A program made the position numbers and the translations under genes. 21,679 bases of DNA from an uncultured Pseudomonadota bacterium (lineage in GTDB: Bacteria; Pseudomonadota; Gammaproteobacteria; Xanthomonadales; Ahniellaceae): the NCBI GenBank assembly GCA_937996755.1, contig CALKUS010000294.1:1-21679 (forward strand). Reading direction: 5' to 3'. Positions within the stretch are counted from its first letter, which is position 1. Every line of letters begins with the position of its first letter. Of the stretch, positions 7,644 through 13,933 are shown in pieces. Below the pieces are notes generated by a model. It worked only from the letters and a program-made list of their open reading frames with translations. It was not told the origin of the DNA and made no database searches.

Positions 7644-8372
7644 ATGTCCATCCGCTACATCCCGCGTACCTACCCCACCGCCGCCGAGTGGCTCGGCGCC
7701 GACGCCGGCGTCACGCTGCCGCCGCTGCGCGAGCCGCTCGCGCAACGCATGCGTGCCTGGTTGCGCCGCGTGCGCCGGCGCCTCGACGGCCGCCGCTTCG
7801 CATTCGCGCTCGGCGCGATCACCACCGTCGCGGGCCTCGGCAACGCGGCGTACATCGAGGCGAAGGCCGGCCTCGCGCAGGTGCTGCTGCGCGATGCGTG
7901 GACGCGCAGCCTCGCCACCGCGACGCCGCAGCGGCCGTGGCCGTGGGCCGACACGTTCCCCGTTGCGCGCCTCACCGTGCCGCGCCTGGGCGTCGACGAG
8001 ATCGTGCTCGCGGGCGCGAGCGGCCGCACGATGGCGTTCGGGCCGGCGCTGTCGACGGCGGCCGGCGAGCCGGGCGAGCCCGGCAACACCGTCGTGAGCG
8101 GCCATCGCGACACGCACTTCGCGTTCCTGCGCGAGCTGGGCAAGGGCGACCGCGTCTGGATCGAGACGCGCCAGGGCCGCTACGCGTACGCGGTCGAGCA
8201 GCGCGAAGTCGTGGATTCGCGGCGCGTGCGGCTGGAGACGAGCGTCGACGACGCGCGGTTGACGCTCGTCACGTGCTGGCCGTTCGATGCGATCGTGCCG
8301 GGTGGGCCGATGCGCTACGTCGTGAGCGCGAAGCTGGTCGCAGCCGAAGCACCAGCTCTCGCGATCCTGTAG
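7644..8372 (+). CDS. Class GN sortase
   Basis: This is a membrane-anchored cysteine transpeptidase that cleaves the sorting signal of the upstream VIT/vWA protein and attaches it to an envelope acceptor not known for Gram-negatives. The protein has 242 residues. A basic N-terminal stretch (residues 35-51) precedes a single transmembrane helix (about 52-70). The catalytic domain has His154 in VSGHRDTHFAFL, Cys211 in LTLVTCWPFD and Arg224 in GPMRYVV. The ATG at 7644 is preceded by GGAG at a 7-base spacing; the open frame extends much further upstream but only as antisense-like Arg/Ala-rich sequence inside the previous gene. The TAG stop (8370-8372) is part of the GTAG end of a REP element, so the natural C terminus may have been altered by that insertion. 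The catalytic residues are unaffected. Confidence 0.93.
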   Translation: MSIRYIPRTYPTAAEWLGADAGVTLPPLREPLAQRMRAWLRRVRRRLDGRRFAFALGAITTVAGLGNAAYIEAKAGLAQVLLRDAWTRSLATATPQRPWPWADTFPVARLTVPRLGVDEIVLAGASGRTMAFGPALSTAAGEPGEPGNTVVSGHRDTHFAFLRELGKGDRVWIETRQGRYAYAVEQREVVDSRRVRLETSVDDARLTLVTCWPFDAIVPGGPMRYVVSAKLVAAEAPALAIL

Positions 8373-8436
8373 GGCGGGCAGCTTCGCTGCCCGCGCGGCG
8401 AATCCTTACGCGTGGCCAGCGAAGCTGGCCACCCTA
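8369..8436. repeat. Inverted pair of GTAG-type REP sequences (REPIN-like)
   Basis: The element reads inward from both ends. The left half is GTAGGGCGGGCAGCTTCGCT and continues to GCCCGCGCG. The right half on the other strand is GTAGGGTGGCCAGCTTCGCT and continues to GGCCACGCG. Each half is itself a hairpin (GGGCAGC-TTC-GCTGCCC and GGCCAGC-TTC-GCTGGCC) carrying the GTAG tetranucleotide. That is the organisation of REP/SMAG-type elements mobilised by RAYT transposases in Stenotrophomonas and its relatives. No RAYT gene is in the window. The outer GTAG/CTAC ends supply stop codons on both sides: TAG of the sortase gene (8370-8372) and TAG of the rpe remnant (8434-8436). Confidence 0.85.
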
Positions 8437-8517
8437 CGAGGACTTCGCGATCTCGGCCCGCATCTCCGCGATCGTCGCGCGATAGTCCTTCGCGCCGAAG
8501 ATCGCGCTGCCCGCCAC
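8434..8517 (-). pseudogene. Duplicated, diverged 3' end of rpe (27 codons plus stop)
   Basis: On the minus strand this piece reads VAGSAIFGAKDYRATIAEM and runs on for eight more codons to TAG. It aligns without gaps to the last 27 residues of the intact rpe (8670-8753), with 22 of 27 residues identical. At DNA level I count 57 of 73 bases identical over the best part, and 10 of the 12 changed codons are synonymous. Similarity begins abruptly at the Val codon, next to a hairpin-rich spacer, and no start or upstream part of rpe is present, so it is not a working gene. The pattern suggests the tail of a second, once-functional rpe allele rather than simple decay of a copy. It probably marks an old insertion or recombination junction. 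Confidence 0.85.
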
Positions 8518-8669
8518 GTCGTTTTCGCGCGCTGAGCGGTCGCCCTATCGGCGACCGCTGCGCGAAAACGGCTGCGCACAGGATGCGCGATGGGGCGACC
8601 ATGCGGAGCGCGGTAGCGCCATGGACGGCGCAGCCCCAACAGCCATCAAGGCAAGGAGCGACGGCAGTA
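8518..8669. repeat. 152-bp hairpin-rich spacer between the two rpe tails
   Basis: This stretch holds no convincing gene. It contains a large near-perfect hairpin at 8520-8570: CGTTTTCGCGC, a four-base bulge, AGCGGTCGCC, a 5-base loop, then the complements. A second inverted structure at 8591-8638 pairs TGGGGC with GCCCCA and has an inner GCGC-GGTA-GCGC. It may be a small non-coding mobile repeat or the scar of a larger element. It may also serve as the transcription end of djlA-rpe, although no T-run follows the stems. Confidence 0.6.
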
Positions 8670-9356
8670 TCAGTCTGCCTGCGCGATTGCCGCGCGCATC
8701 TCGGCAATGACCGCGCGGTAGTCCTTCGCACCGAAGATCGCGGACCCGGCGACGAATGTATCCGCACCCGCTTTCGCGATCGCGCCGATGTTGTCGACCT
8801 TCACGCCGCCGTCGATCTCGAGGCGGATTGCCTTGTCCGTGGCATCGATGCGCGCGCGCACGGCGCGCAGCTTGTCGAGCGTGCCGGCGATGAATTTCTG
8901 CCCGCCGAAGCCGGGGTTCACCGACATCAGCAGCACGAGGTCGAGCTCCTCGAGCACGTGGTCGAGGCAGGCGAGCGGCGTCGCGGGGTTCAGCACCAGG
9001 CCCGGCTTGCAGCCGGCGTCGCGGATGAGCTGGATCGTGCGGTGCACGTGCTCGCTCGCTTCCGGATGGAACGTGATCGTCGTCGCGCCGGCCTGCGCGA
9101 AGTCGCCGACGATGCGGTCCACCGGCTTCACCATCAGGTGCACGTCGATCGGCGCCTGCACACCGTGCTTGCGCAGCGCCTCGCACACCAGCGGCCCGAT
9201 CGTGAGGTTCGGGACGTAGTGGTTGTCCATGACGTCGAAGTGGATCCAGTCGGCGCCGGCTGCAAGCACGGCGTCGACCTCGTCTCCGAGTCGCGCGAAA
9301 TTCGCGGAGAGGATGGACGGCGCGATGACGGCGGGTAGTCTGCTCACGAGGCTCAT
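8670..9356 (-). CDS. rpe: Ribulose-phosphate 3-epimerase
   Basis: Rpe interconverts ribulose 5-phosphate and xylulose 5-phosphate in the pentose phosphate pathway. The protein has 228 residues, the usual length, with TIM-barrel motifs. These are IAPSILSANFARLG (11-24), HFDVMDNHYVPN (39-50, with the metal-binding His and Asp), VHLMV (72-76), LMSVNPGFGGQKF (142-154), EIDGGV and GSAIFGAKD near the end. The ATG overlaps the TGA of the djlA-like gene by four bases (ATGA), implying operon transcription and translational coupling. In Pseudomonas, rpe is followed by gph and trpE. Here it is followed by a diverged copy of its own tail and then the sortase module. Confidence 0.97.
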   Translation of the reverse strand: MSLVSRLPAVIAPSILSANFARLGDEVDAVLAAGADWIHFDVMDNHYVPNLTIGPLVCEALRKHGVQAPIDVHLMVKPVDRIVGDFAQAGATTITFHPEASEHVHRTIQLIRDAGCKPGLVLNPATPLACLDHVLEELDLVLLMSVNPGFGGQKFIAGTLDKLRAVRARIDATDKAIRLEIDGGVKVDNIGAIAKAGADTFVAGSAIFGAKDYRAVIAEMRAAIAQAD

Positions 9357-10120
9357 CCCTTGGCGCGCAGCAATCTTAGCTGCTCATAGGCCGCGTTGAT
9401 TTCGGCAGCGCGCGCATGCGCGTCCTTCAGCTGTTCGGGCGATGCGCCGCGCGCCGCGAGCTTGTCCGGATGCACCTGAGCGATGAGCCGCTGGTAGGCC
9501 TTGCGGATCTCGCGGTCGCTCGACGCCTGCGGGATGCCGAGCACGGCGTACGGGTCCTTGCGCGGCGGCGGCGGCGGGCCCTGGCGCTGCGAGCGGCTGC
9601 GCGCGAGCAGCGCGTCGACGGTCGATTCCGGCACGTCGAGCGAACGCGCCACGCGGCGCAGCAGCGCATCGGCGGCCGGCGCCACCTTTCCATCGGCGAG
9701 CGCGATTTCCGCGAGCACCTCCAGCGTCATGAGCTTGAGCTCGCCGCGGAACGCCGCGAAGTCGCGCAGCTCGCGCGCGGCGAGGTGCACGTCGAACGAC
9801 GACTGCTTGCCGCGGTTGAACGCCTGGATCGCACGCTCGCGCAATGGGCCGACGAGGCCGAGCCGCGCCATCAGCATCTCGGTCGCCGCGACTTCCGCTT
9901 CCGAGACGCGGCCGTCGCATTTCGCGAGCGCACCCGCGAGCCCGAACAGCGGCGCGACGAGCGCACCCTCGCCCGCGGCGACGCGCGCGTTCGGCAACAG
10001 GCCCTTGAACAGGCCTTCGTCCCACGCCGCGCCGATCGCGGCGCCCACGGCGGCGCCGATGACGGTGCGCGTGAGCCACCAGCCGAGGATGGTGCCGATG
10101 ATCTTGCCGAGGTGCTTCAT
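9353..10120 (-). CDS. djlA: DjlA-like membrane co-chaperone (TerB and J domains)
   Basis: This is a type III J-domain protein anchored in the inner membrane, which would stimulate DnaK at the membrane. It has 255 residues from ATG 10120. The N terminus has a glycine-zipper-like hydrophobic segment (about 6-32, with TVIGAAVGAAIGAAW). A TerB-type helical domain follows (about 55-170, with AKCDGRVSEAEVAATEML and ALADGKVAPAADALLRRVA). After a Pro linker (GPPPPP, 181-186) comes a C-terminal J domain (DPYAVLGI onwards) with the essential His217-Pro218-Asp219. The ATG is preferred to a GTG ten codons earlier because the family begins directly at the membrane segment. Domain order and size match DjlA. 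The gene starts an operon with rpe and is divergent from purC. Confidence 0.87.
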   Translation of the reverse strand: MKHLGKIIGTILGWWLTRTVIGAAVGAAIGAAWDEGLFKGLLPNARVAAGEGALVAPLFGLAGALAKCDGRVSEAEVAATEMLMARLGLVGPLRERAIQAFNRGKQSSFDVHLAARELRDFAAFRGELKLMTLEVLAEIALADGKVAPAADALLRRVARSLDVPESTVDALLARSRSQRQGPPPPPRKDPYAVLGIPQASSDREIRKAYQRLIAQVHPDKLAARGASPEQLKDAHARAAEINAAYEQLRLLRAKG

Positions 10121-10210
10121 GCGGGGGCGTCGCGCCGGGCGGCCCGGCACGGGCGATGGGTCGGTCAGTGAAGGTCGCGGATTCTACGACGCCCCCGGCA
10201 CGGACGTCGT

Positions 10211-10243
10211 TACAATGCGCGTCCCCCGCCCGGCCCCCGGAGG
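10211..10243 (+). promoter_or_regulatory. purC leader: -10-like TACAAT and Shine-Dalgarno
   Basis: TACAAT at 10211-10216 resembles a sigma-70 -10 box, but no clear -35 box is seen at the right distance. GGAGG at 10239-10243 lies six bases before the GTG start of purC and decides that start. The 129-base gap is shared with the divergent djlA-like gene. Confidence 0.4.
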
Positions 10244-10249
10244 CCGAAC

Positions 10250-11170
10250 GTGCCGACCACGCTCTTGCGCGCCGAGCTGCCCGGGCTCGCCTTGCGCCAC
10301 CGCGGCAAGGTCCGCGACGTCTTCGACCTGCCGCGCGACCGCCTGCTGATCGTCGCCACCGACCGCCTCTCGGCGTTCGACGTGGTGCTGCCCGACCCGA
10401 TCCCGGGCAAGGGCGAGATGCTCACGCAGATGTCGAATTTCTGGTTCGCGCGCACCGCGTCGCTCGTGCCGAACCACCTCACCGGCGTGCCCGTGGCCGA
10501 CGTGCTGCCGGACGGCGCCGACCTGCCGCTCTACGCGAAGCGCAGCGTGGTCGCGCAGCGCCTCGCAGCCGTGCCGATCGAGGCGATCGTGCGCGGCTAC
10601 CTCAGCGGCTCCGGCTGGAAGGACTACCAGCGCACGGGCGCCGTGTCCGGCGTGAAGCTGCCGGCCGGGCTGCAGCAGGCCGAGAAGCTGCCACACGCCA
10701 TCTTCACGCCGTCGACGAAGGCGGCCACCGGCGCGCACGACGAGAACATCGGCTTCGACGAAATGGTCGCGCGCGTCGGCGCCGACATCGCCGAGCAGGT
10801 GCGCGACGCGTCGCTGAAGCTGTACGCGCACGCAGCGGCGCACGCCGAGAAGCGCGGCATCATCATCGCGGACACGAAGTTCGAGTTCGGCATCGACGAG
10901 CGCGGCACGCTGCGCGTGATGGACGAGATGCTCACGCCGGATTCGTCGCGCTTCTGGCCGATGGACGGCTATCGCACGGGCATCAGCCCACCGAGCTACG
11001 ACAAGCAGTTCGTGCGCGACTACCTGGAAACGCTCGACTGGAACAAGCAGGCGCCCGGCCCGAAGCTGCCCGCCGAGCTGGTCGCCGGGACGGCCGCGCG
11101 CTACGCCGAGGCGCTCGCGCGGCTGACCAGCGAGGAAGCGTCACTTTCGCCGGCGGGAGCCGGGCGCTAA
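10250..11170 (+). CDS. purC: Phosphoribosylaminoimidazole-succinocarboxamide synthase
   Basis: PurC joins aspartate to CAIR using ATP in purine synthesis, giving SAICAR. The protein has 306 residues, resembling the long form (yeast ADE1-like) rather than the roughly 240-residue enterobacterial form. Visible motifs are RGKVRDVFDLP (18-28), TDRLSAFDVV (37-46), the signature region VRGYLSGSGWKDY (114-126), IADTKFEFG (206-214) and DEMLTPDSSRFWP (225-237). The start is GTG with GGAGG six bases upstream, and it agrees with the standard N terminus. It is followed after 28 bases by the Mpo1-like gene on the same strand. Confidence 0.96.
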   Translation: MPTTLLRAELPGLALRHRGKVRDVFDLPRDRLLIVATDRLSAFDVVLPDPIPGKGEMLTQMSNFWFARTASLVPNHLTGVPVADVLPDGADLPLYAKRSVVAQRLAAVPIEAIVRGYLSGSGWKDYQRTGAVSGVKLPAGLQQAEKLPHAIFTPSTKAATGAHDENIGFDEMVARVGADIAEQVRDASLKLYAHAAAHAEKRGIIIADTKFEFGIDERGTLRVMDEMLTPDSSRFWPMDGYRTGISPPSYDKQFVRDYLETLDWNKQAPGPKLPAELVAGTAARYAEALARLTSEEASLSPAGAGR

Positions 11171-11198
11171 CCTCGCTGCTTCTCGCGGGAGCTTCGCC

Positions 11199-11690
11199 AT
11201 GAACGCCACCGTCCAGGACGATCCGCGCCGACCGGTCGACCGGCTGCTCGGCAACTATGCGGAGGACCACCGCAACCACGTGAACCAGGTGGTGCACTGG
11301 ATCTGCGTGCCGCTGATCGTGTGGACGGTCATCGCCGCGATCTGGGTGATCCCGGTGCCGCCCTCGATCGGGCAACCCGGCCTCTGGGCCGCGCTCGCCA
11401 TGGCGGTCGCGTGCGGCTGGTATTTCCGGCTTTCGCGCACGATCGGCCTCGCCATGCTGGCGGTGTTCGTGGTGTACGGGTTCGCGACGTTCGCGGTCCA
11501 CCGCGCGATCGGCAGCCAGGCGCTGCTGTGGAGCGCGATCGCCGTGTTCGTGGCCGCATGGATCGCACAGTTCATCGGCCACCAGATCGAGGGCCGTCGC
11601 CCCTCGTTCCTCACCGACCTCACCTACCTGATGGTCGGGCCGATGTGGCTGCTCGCGAAGGCGTTGAGCAAGCTCCGGATTGCGTACTGA
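11199..11690 (+). CDS. Mpo1-like (DUF962) membrane protein
   Basis: This is a small polytopic membrane protein of 163 residues with four hydrophobic segments (roughly 33-52, 62-80, 84-103 and 107-128). It carries the family's histidine motifs: HRNHVNQVVHW (residues 24-34) and QFIGHQIEGRRPS near 127-139. Yeast Mpo1 (YGL010w) is an iron-dependent dioxygenase that degrades 2-hydroxy fatty acids. The bacterial members share the histidines, but I know of no experiment on them, so the activity here is inferred. GGAG seven bases before the ATG supports the start. It may be cotranscribed with purC without a functional link. A hexamer inverted repeat starts 30 bases after its stop. Confidence 0.82.
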   Translation: MNATVQDDPRRPVDRLLGNYAEDHRNHVNQVVHWICVPLIVWTVIAAIWVIPVPPSIGQPGLWAALAMAVACGWYFRLSRTIGLAMLAVFVVYGFATFAVHRAIGSQALLWSAIAVFVAAWIAQFIGHQIEGRRPSFLTDLTYLMVGPMWLLAKALSKLRIAY

Positions 11691-11719
11691 GTCCTGCGCG
11701 ACTGCTCTCGCGGCGCGTA

Positions 11720-11822
11720 GTCTGAGTCTGAGTCCGAGTCTGAGTGCGCACCCCTGAGCCGCTGTACAAGTCCGCATGTGGTACAGCGGCGTGTCTGTTC
11801 GCACTCAGACTCAGACCCAGAC
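11720..11822. repeat. TGAGTN-hexamer inverted repeat, copy 3 (Mpo1-EamA gap)
   Basis: The left arm (11720-11749) has four hexamers (TGAGTC, TGAGTC, CGAGTC, TGAGTG) ending in CGC. The right arm (11800-11822), on the other strand, reads GTC, TGGGTC, TGAGTC, TGAGTG, CG. The loop holds a second perfect hairpin, GCCGCTGTAC (11759-11768) with GTACAGCGGC (11781-11790), so the element would fold as a two-tier stem. It is the cleanest of the three copies. The rest of the 183-base gap contains nothing else I can name. Confidence 0.88.
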
Positions 11823-11873
11823 CACGTCCTGCGAACGCGCTGATTCAGCGCCCGACCTTCGAGCGCTGATCGA

Positions 11874-12755
11874 ATGCCCGCAAGCCACCTTGCCCTGATC
11901 CTCGCCATCTGCCTCGCCTGGGGCGGCAACTTCCTGGCGTCGGCGATCGCGCTGAAGCACTTCCCGCCGTTCCTCTTCACGGCGCTGCGGCTCGCCGTGC
12001 TGCTCGTGTGCCTGTTCCCGTTCCTGAAGCCGATCGCGCGCGGGCAGCGGCTGCGCGTGGGCGCGATCGCGCTGCTGTCCGGCGCACTGCACTTCGGGCT
12101 GAACTTCTGGGCGCTGCGCGCGGCGGGCGACATCTCGTCCGTCGCGATCGCGCTGCAGAGCTACATCCCGATGAGCGCCGTGCTGGCCGTGGTGTTCCTG
12201 GGCGAACGTATCGGCTGGCGCACGTGGGCCGGCATCGGTCTCGCGTTCGGCGGCGTGCTCGTGCTCGGCTTCGATCCGCTCGTGCTCGATGCGCCGGCGG
12301 CGCTGCTGATGACGCTCACCGCGGCGCTCATGCTCGCGGCGGGCACCACGATGATGCGCGGCGTGCGCGGCGTCGACGTGTTCCAGATGCAGGCGTGGAC
12401 CGCGCTGCTCGGCATTCCCGTGCTCGTCGCGATCTCGGCCGCCATCGAGCCGCCCGCGTGGCCGCTCATGCAGTCCGCCGCATGGAAGGACTGGGCGGGC
12501 GTCGCGTACTCCGGGCTCATCGCGTCGCTCGTCGGCCACGGCCTGCTGTACTGGCTCGTGCAACGCCATCCCGTTTCACAGGTCACGCCGTACCTGCTGC
12601 TCGCGCCGGTGTTCGCGATCACGCTCGGCGTGCTCGTCTGGGGCGACCGCCCCGGCCCGAAGCTCGTCGTCGGCGGCGCGATGGTGCTCTGCGGCGTGCT
12701 GCTCGTCGCGCTGCGGGCGGTGACGCGCGGGCGGGTCGTGGTGCCGTCCGACTGA
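11874..12755 (+). CDS. EamA/DMT-family permease
   Basis: This is an inner-membrane transporter of the drug/metabolite superfamily with 293 residues and about ten hydrophobic helices in two EamA halves (about 5-135 and 145-285). Family marks include LAWGGNFLASAIALKHFPP near the N terminus, the end of the first half LGERIGWRTWAGIGLAFGGV (about 110-129), and the matching end of the second half VWGDRPGPKLVVGGAMVLCG (about 256-275). Members export amino acids, nucleosides or other metabolites; the substrate cannot be read from the sequence. The start ATG gives the usual short cytoplasmic end before helix 1; the ribosome binding site is weak. The upstream gap contains repeat copy 3, so its promoter is probably within or just after that element. 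Confidence 0.88.
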   Translation: MPASHLALILAICLAWGGNFLASAIALKHFPPFLFTALRLAVLLVCLFPFLKPIARGQRLRVGAIALLSGALHFGLNFWALRAAGDISSVAIALQSYIPMSAVLAVVFLGERIGWRTWAGIGLAFGGVLVLGFDPLVLDAPAALLMTLTAALMLAAGTTMMRGVRGVDVFQMQAWTALLGIPVLVAISAAIEPPAWPLMQSAAWKDWAGVAYSGLIASLVGHGLLYWLVQRHPVSQVTPYLLLAPVFAITLGVLVWGDRPGPKLVVGGAMVLCGVLLVALRAVTRGRVVVPSD

Positions 12756-12902
12756 TCCGGGCCCATGCCGTGGATTTCGAACGGCACTCAGTCACTCGAT
12801 GGTGGTCCAATTTCGCGTCAGCGGCGATGTCGCGGGCCTTGCACATTTTTGATCGAGTTTCCGCGCGCTTCGCGCGTACCAATTCAACGAGGAGGAAAGA
12901 TC

Positions 12903-13892
12903 GTGAGCGAGTCATCGAAGATCAGGCGAACGATTGCGTTGCTCGCGCTCACGGCCCTCGCCTGCGCGGCGTGGTTCGCTTGGGATCGCACGTCCACGGA
13001 TCTCGGTGCGATGCCACACGCCGCCGAGCGCGAAGCCGCAGCCCCACGGCCACTTCAGACTGACATGGCAGGGCAGGCGCTGCGTTCGGGTACGCCCGAA
13101 TCCGTTGCGCCGGCCGGCGTCCCCGCGAACGGCTTGACCGGACGGGACGCCGCTACGGTCGATCCAACCACGGCGGCCATGGTGCTCCACGTCGAGGAGA
13201 CCACTTCGGGCCTGTTTGCTGGAGTTCCCGGCGAGCGGCTCCCGGTCGCGAACCTCGCGCGCCAGTTCGCCGAGCTGGCGGCCAAAGCGCGCGATGGAGA
13301 CCTTACTGCGGCGCGCGCGCTGTACAACGCGGCGAAGGAGTGCAAGCGCAGCCCACGCACGCCCGAAGATCTCGCGAAGCGCACGATGCACGACGGCGAG
13401 TCCGGCCCGGAGATCGCTGCCGGGGATGCGATCCAGCGGCGCCGCTATACGTTCTGCAGCGGCGCCACCGACGAGATGCTCGCGTCGGTGCCGCGGTGGG
13501 CGGAGCAGCTCGCGGATGCCGGCGACCCGGTCGCCCAGCTGCAGTACCAGAACGACGTGGCGCTCGACGGCAGCGATCCGGCGTATCAGCAGCAACTGAA
13601 TAGGGCGCGTGAGCGCGCGATGAGCTATCTGCAGCAGCAACTGCAGGGCGGCAATCCCCAGGCCCTTTTCTCGCTGCAGAGCTACTACTCGGCCAATCGG
13701 CTGGTCAGCCGCGACCCGTATCGCGCCTATGTCTATGGCTGGGCTTACGTGCTGGCCATGGGCGAGCGGCTTCCGCCTGCACACGCTGCCTTCCTCGGCC
13801 TCGCCAGTGCCGAAACGCAGCTCACTGCAGCTCAGCTTGAAAGTGCACGGAGCGAGGGAGTGATGCTCCAGAAGAAGTGCTGCGGCGGCTGA
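12903..13892 (+). CDS. Envelope protein with Sel1/TPR-like helical repeats, function unknown
   Basis: I do not recognise this 329-residue protein. The start is GTG, preceded by a strong AGGAGGA six to seven bases upstream; an in-frame ATG 46 codons earlier has no such site. The N terminus is basic then hydrophobic (about 10-27), a membrane anchor or signal peptide; Cys21 sits in a poor lipobox. A Pro/Ala-rich linker follows (about 40-90). The rest is helical, with segments like Sel1 or TPR repeats: AAKARDGDLTAARALYNAAK (126-145), WAEQLADAGDPVAQLQYQND (199-218) and YLQQQLQGGNPQALFSLQSY (242-261). Cys147 and Cys185 could form a disulfide, and the protein ends in Cys-Cys-Gly-Gly. A periplasmic scaffold or adaptor is plausible. 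Third-position GC looks lower than in the neighbours, a possible sign of transfer. The next gene follows after 41 bases. Confidence 0.75.
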   Translation: MSESSKIRRTIALLALTALACAAWFAWDRTSTDLGAMPHAAEREAAAPRPLQTDMAGQALRSGTPESVAPAGVPANGLTGRDAATVDPTTAAMVLHVEETTSGLFAGVPGERLPVANLARQFAELAAKARDGDLTAARALYNAAKECKRSPRTPEDLAKRTMHDGESGPEIAAGDAIQRRRYTFCSGATDEMLASVPRWAEQLADAGDPVAQLQYQNDVALDGSDPAYQQQLNRARERAMSYLQQQLQGGNPQALFSLQSYYSANRLVSRDPYRAYVYGWAYVLAMGERLPPAHAAFLGLASAETQLTAAQLESARSEGVMLQKKCCGG

Positions 13893-13933
13893 AGGAACAC
13901 CCGGCGCGGCGAACTTCACCTAGGGAGAAGAAC

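Noticed and set aside
8434..8753. The two rpe tails as simple target-site duplications of a transposon
   Set aside because: They are 84 bases long and differ at about a fifth of positions with mostly synonymous changes; target-site duplications are short and start identical.
8315..8767. 150-codon minus-strand frame across the rpe tails and REP pair
   Set aside because: It runs in a different frame from both rpe tails and through the repeats; no start site or motif.
11759..11790. Loop hairpin of repeat copy 3 as a possible tRNA or small RNA
   Set aside because: A single 10-bp stem with no cloverleaf arms; it is better seen as part of the inverted repeat.
12765..12902. ATG start 46 codons upstream for the Sel1/TPR-like protein
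   Set aside because: No ribosome binding site there, and the product would place a long polar stretch before the signal; GTG 12903 has AGGAGGA at the right distance.
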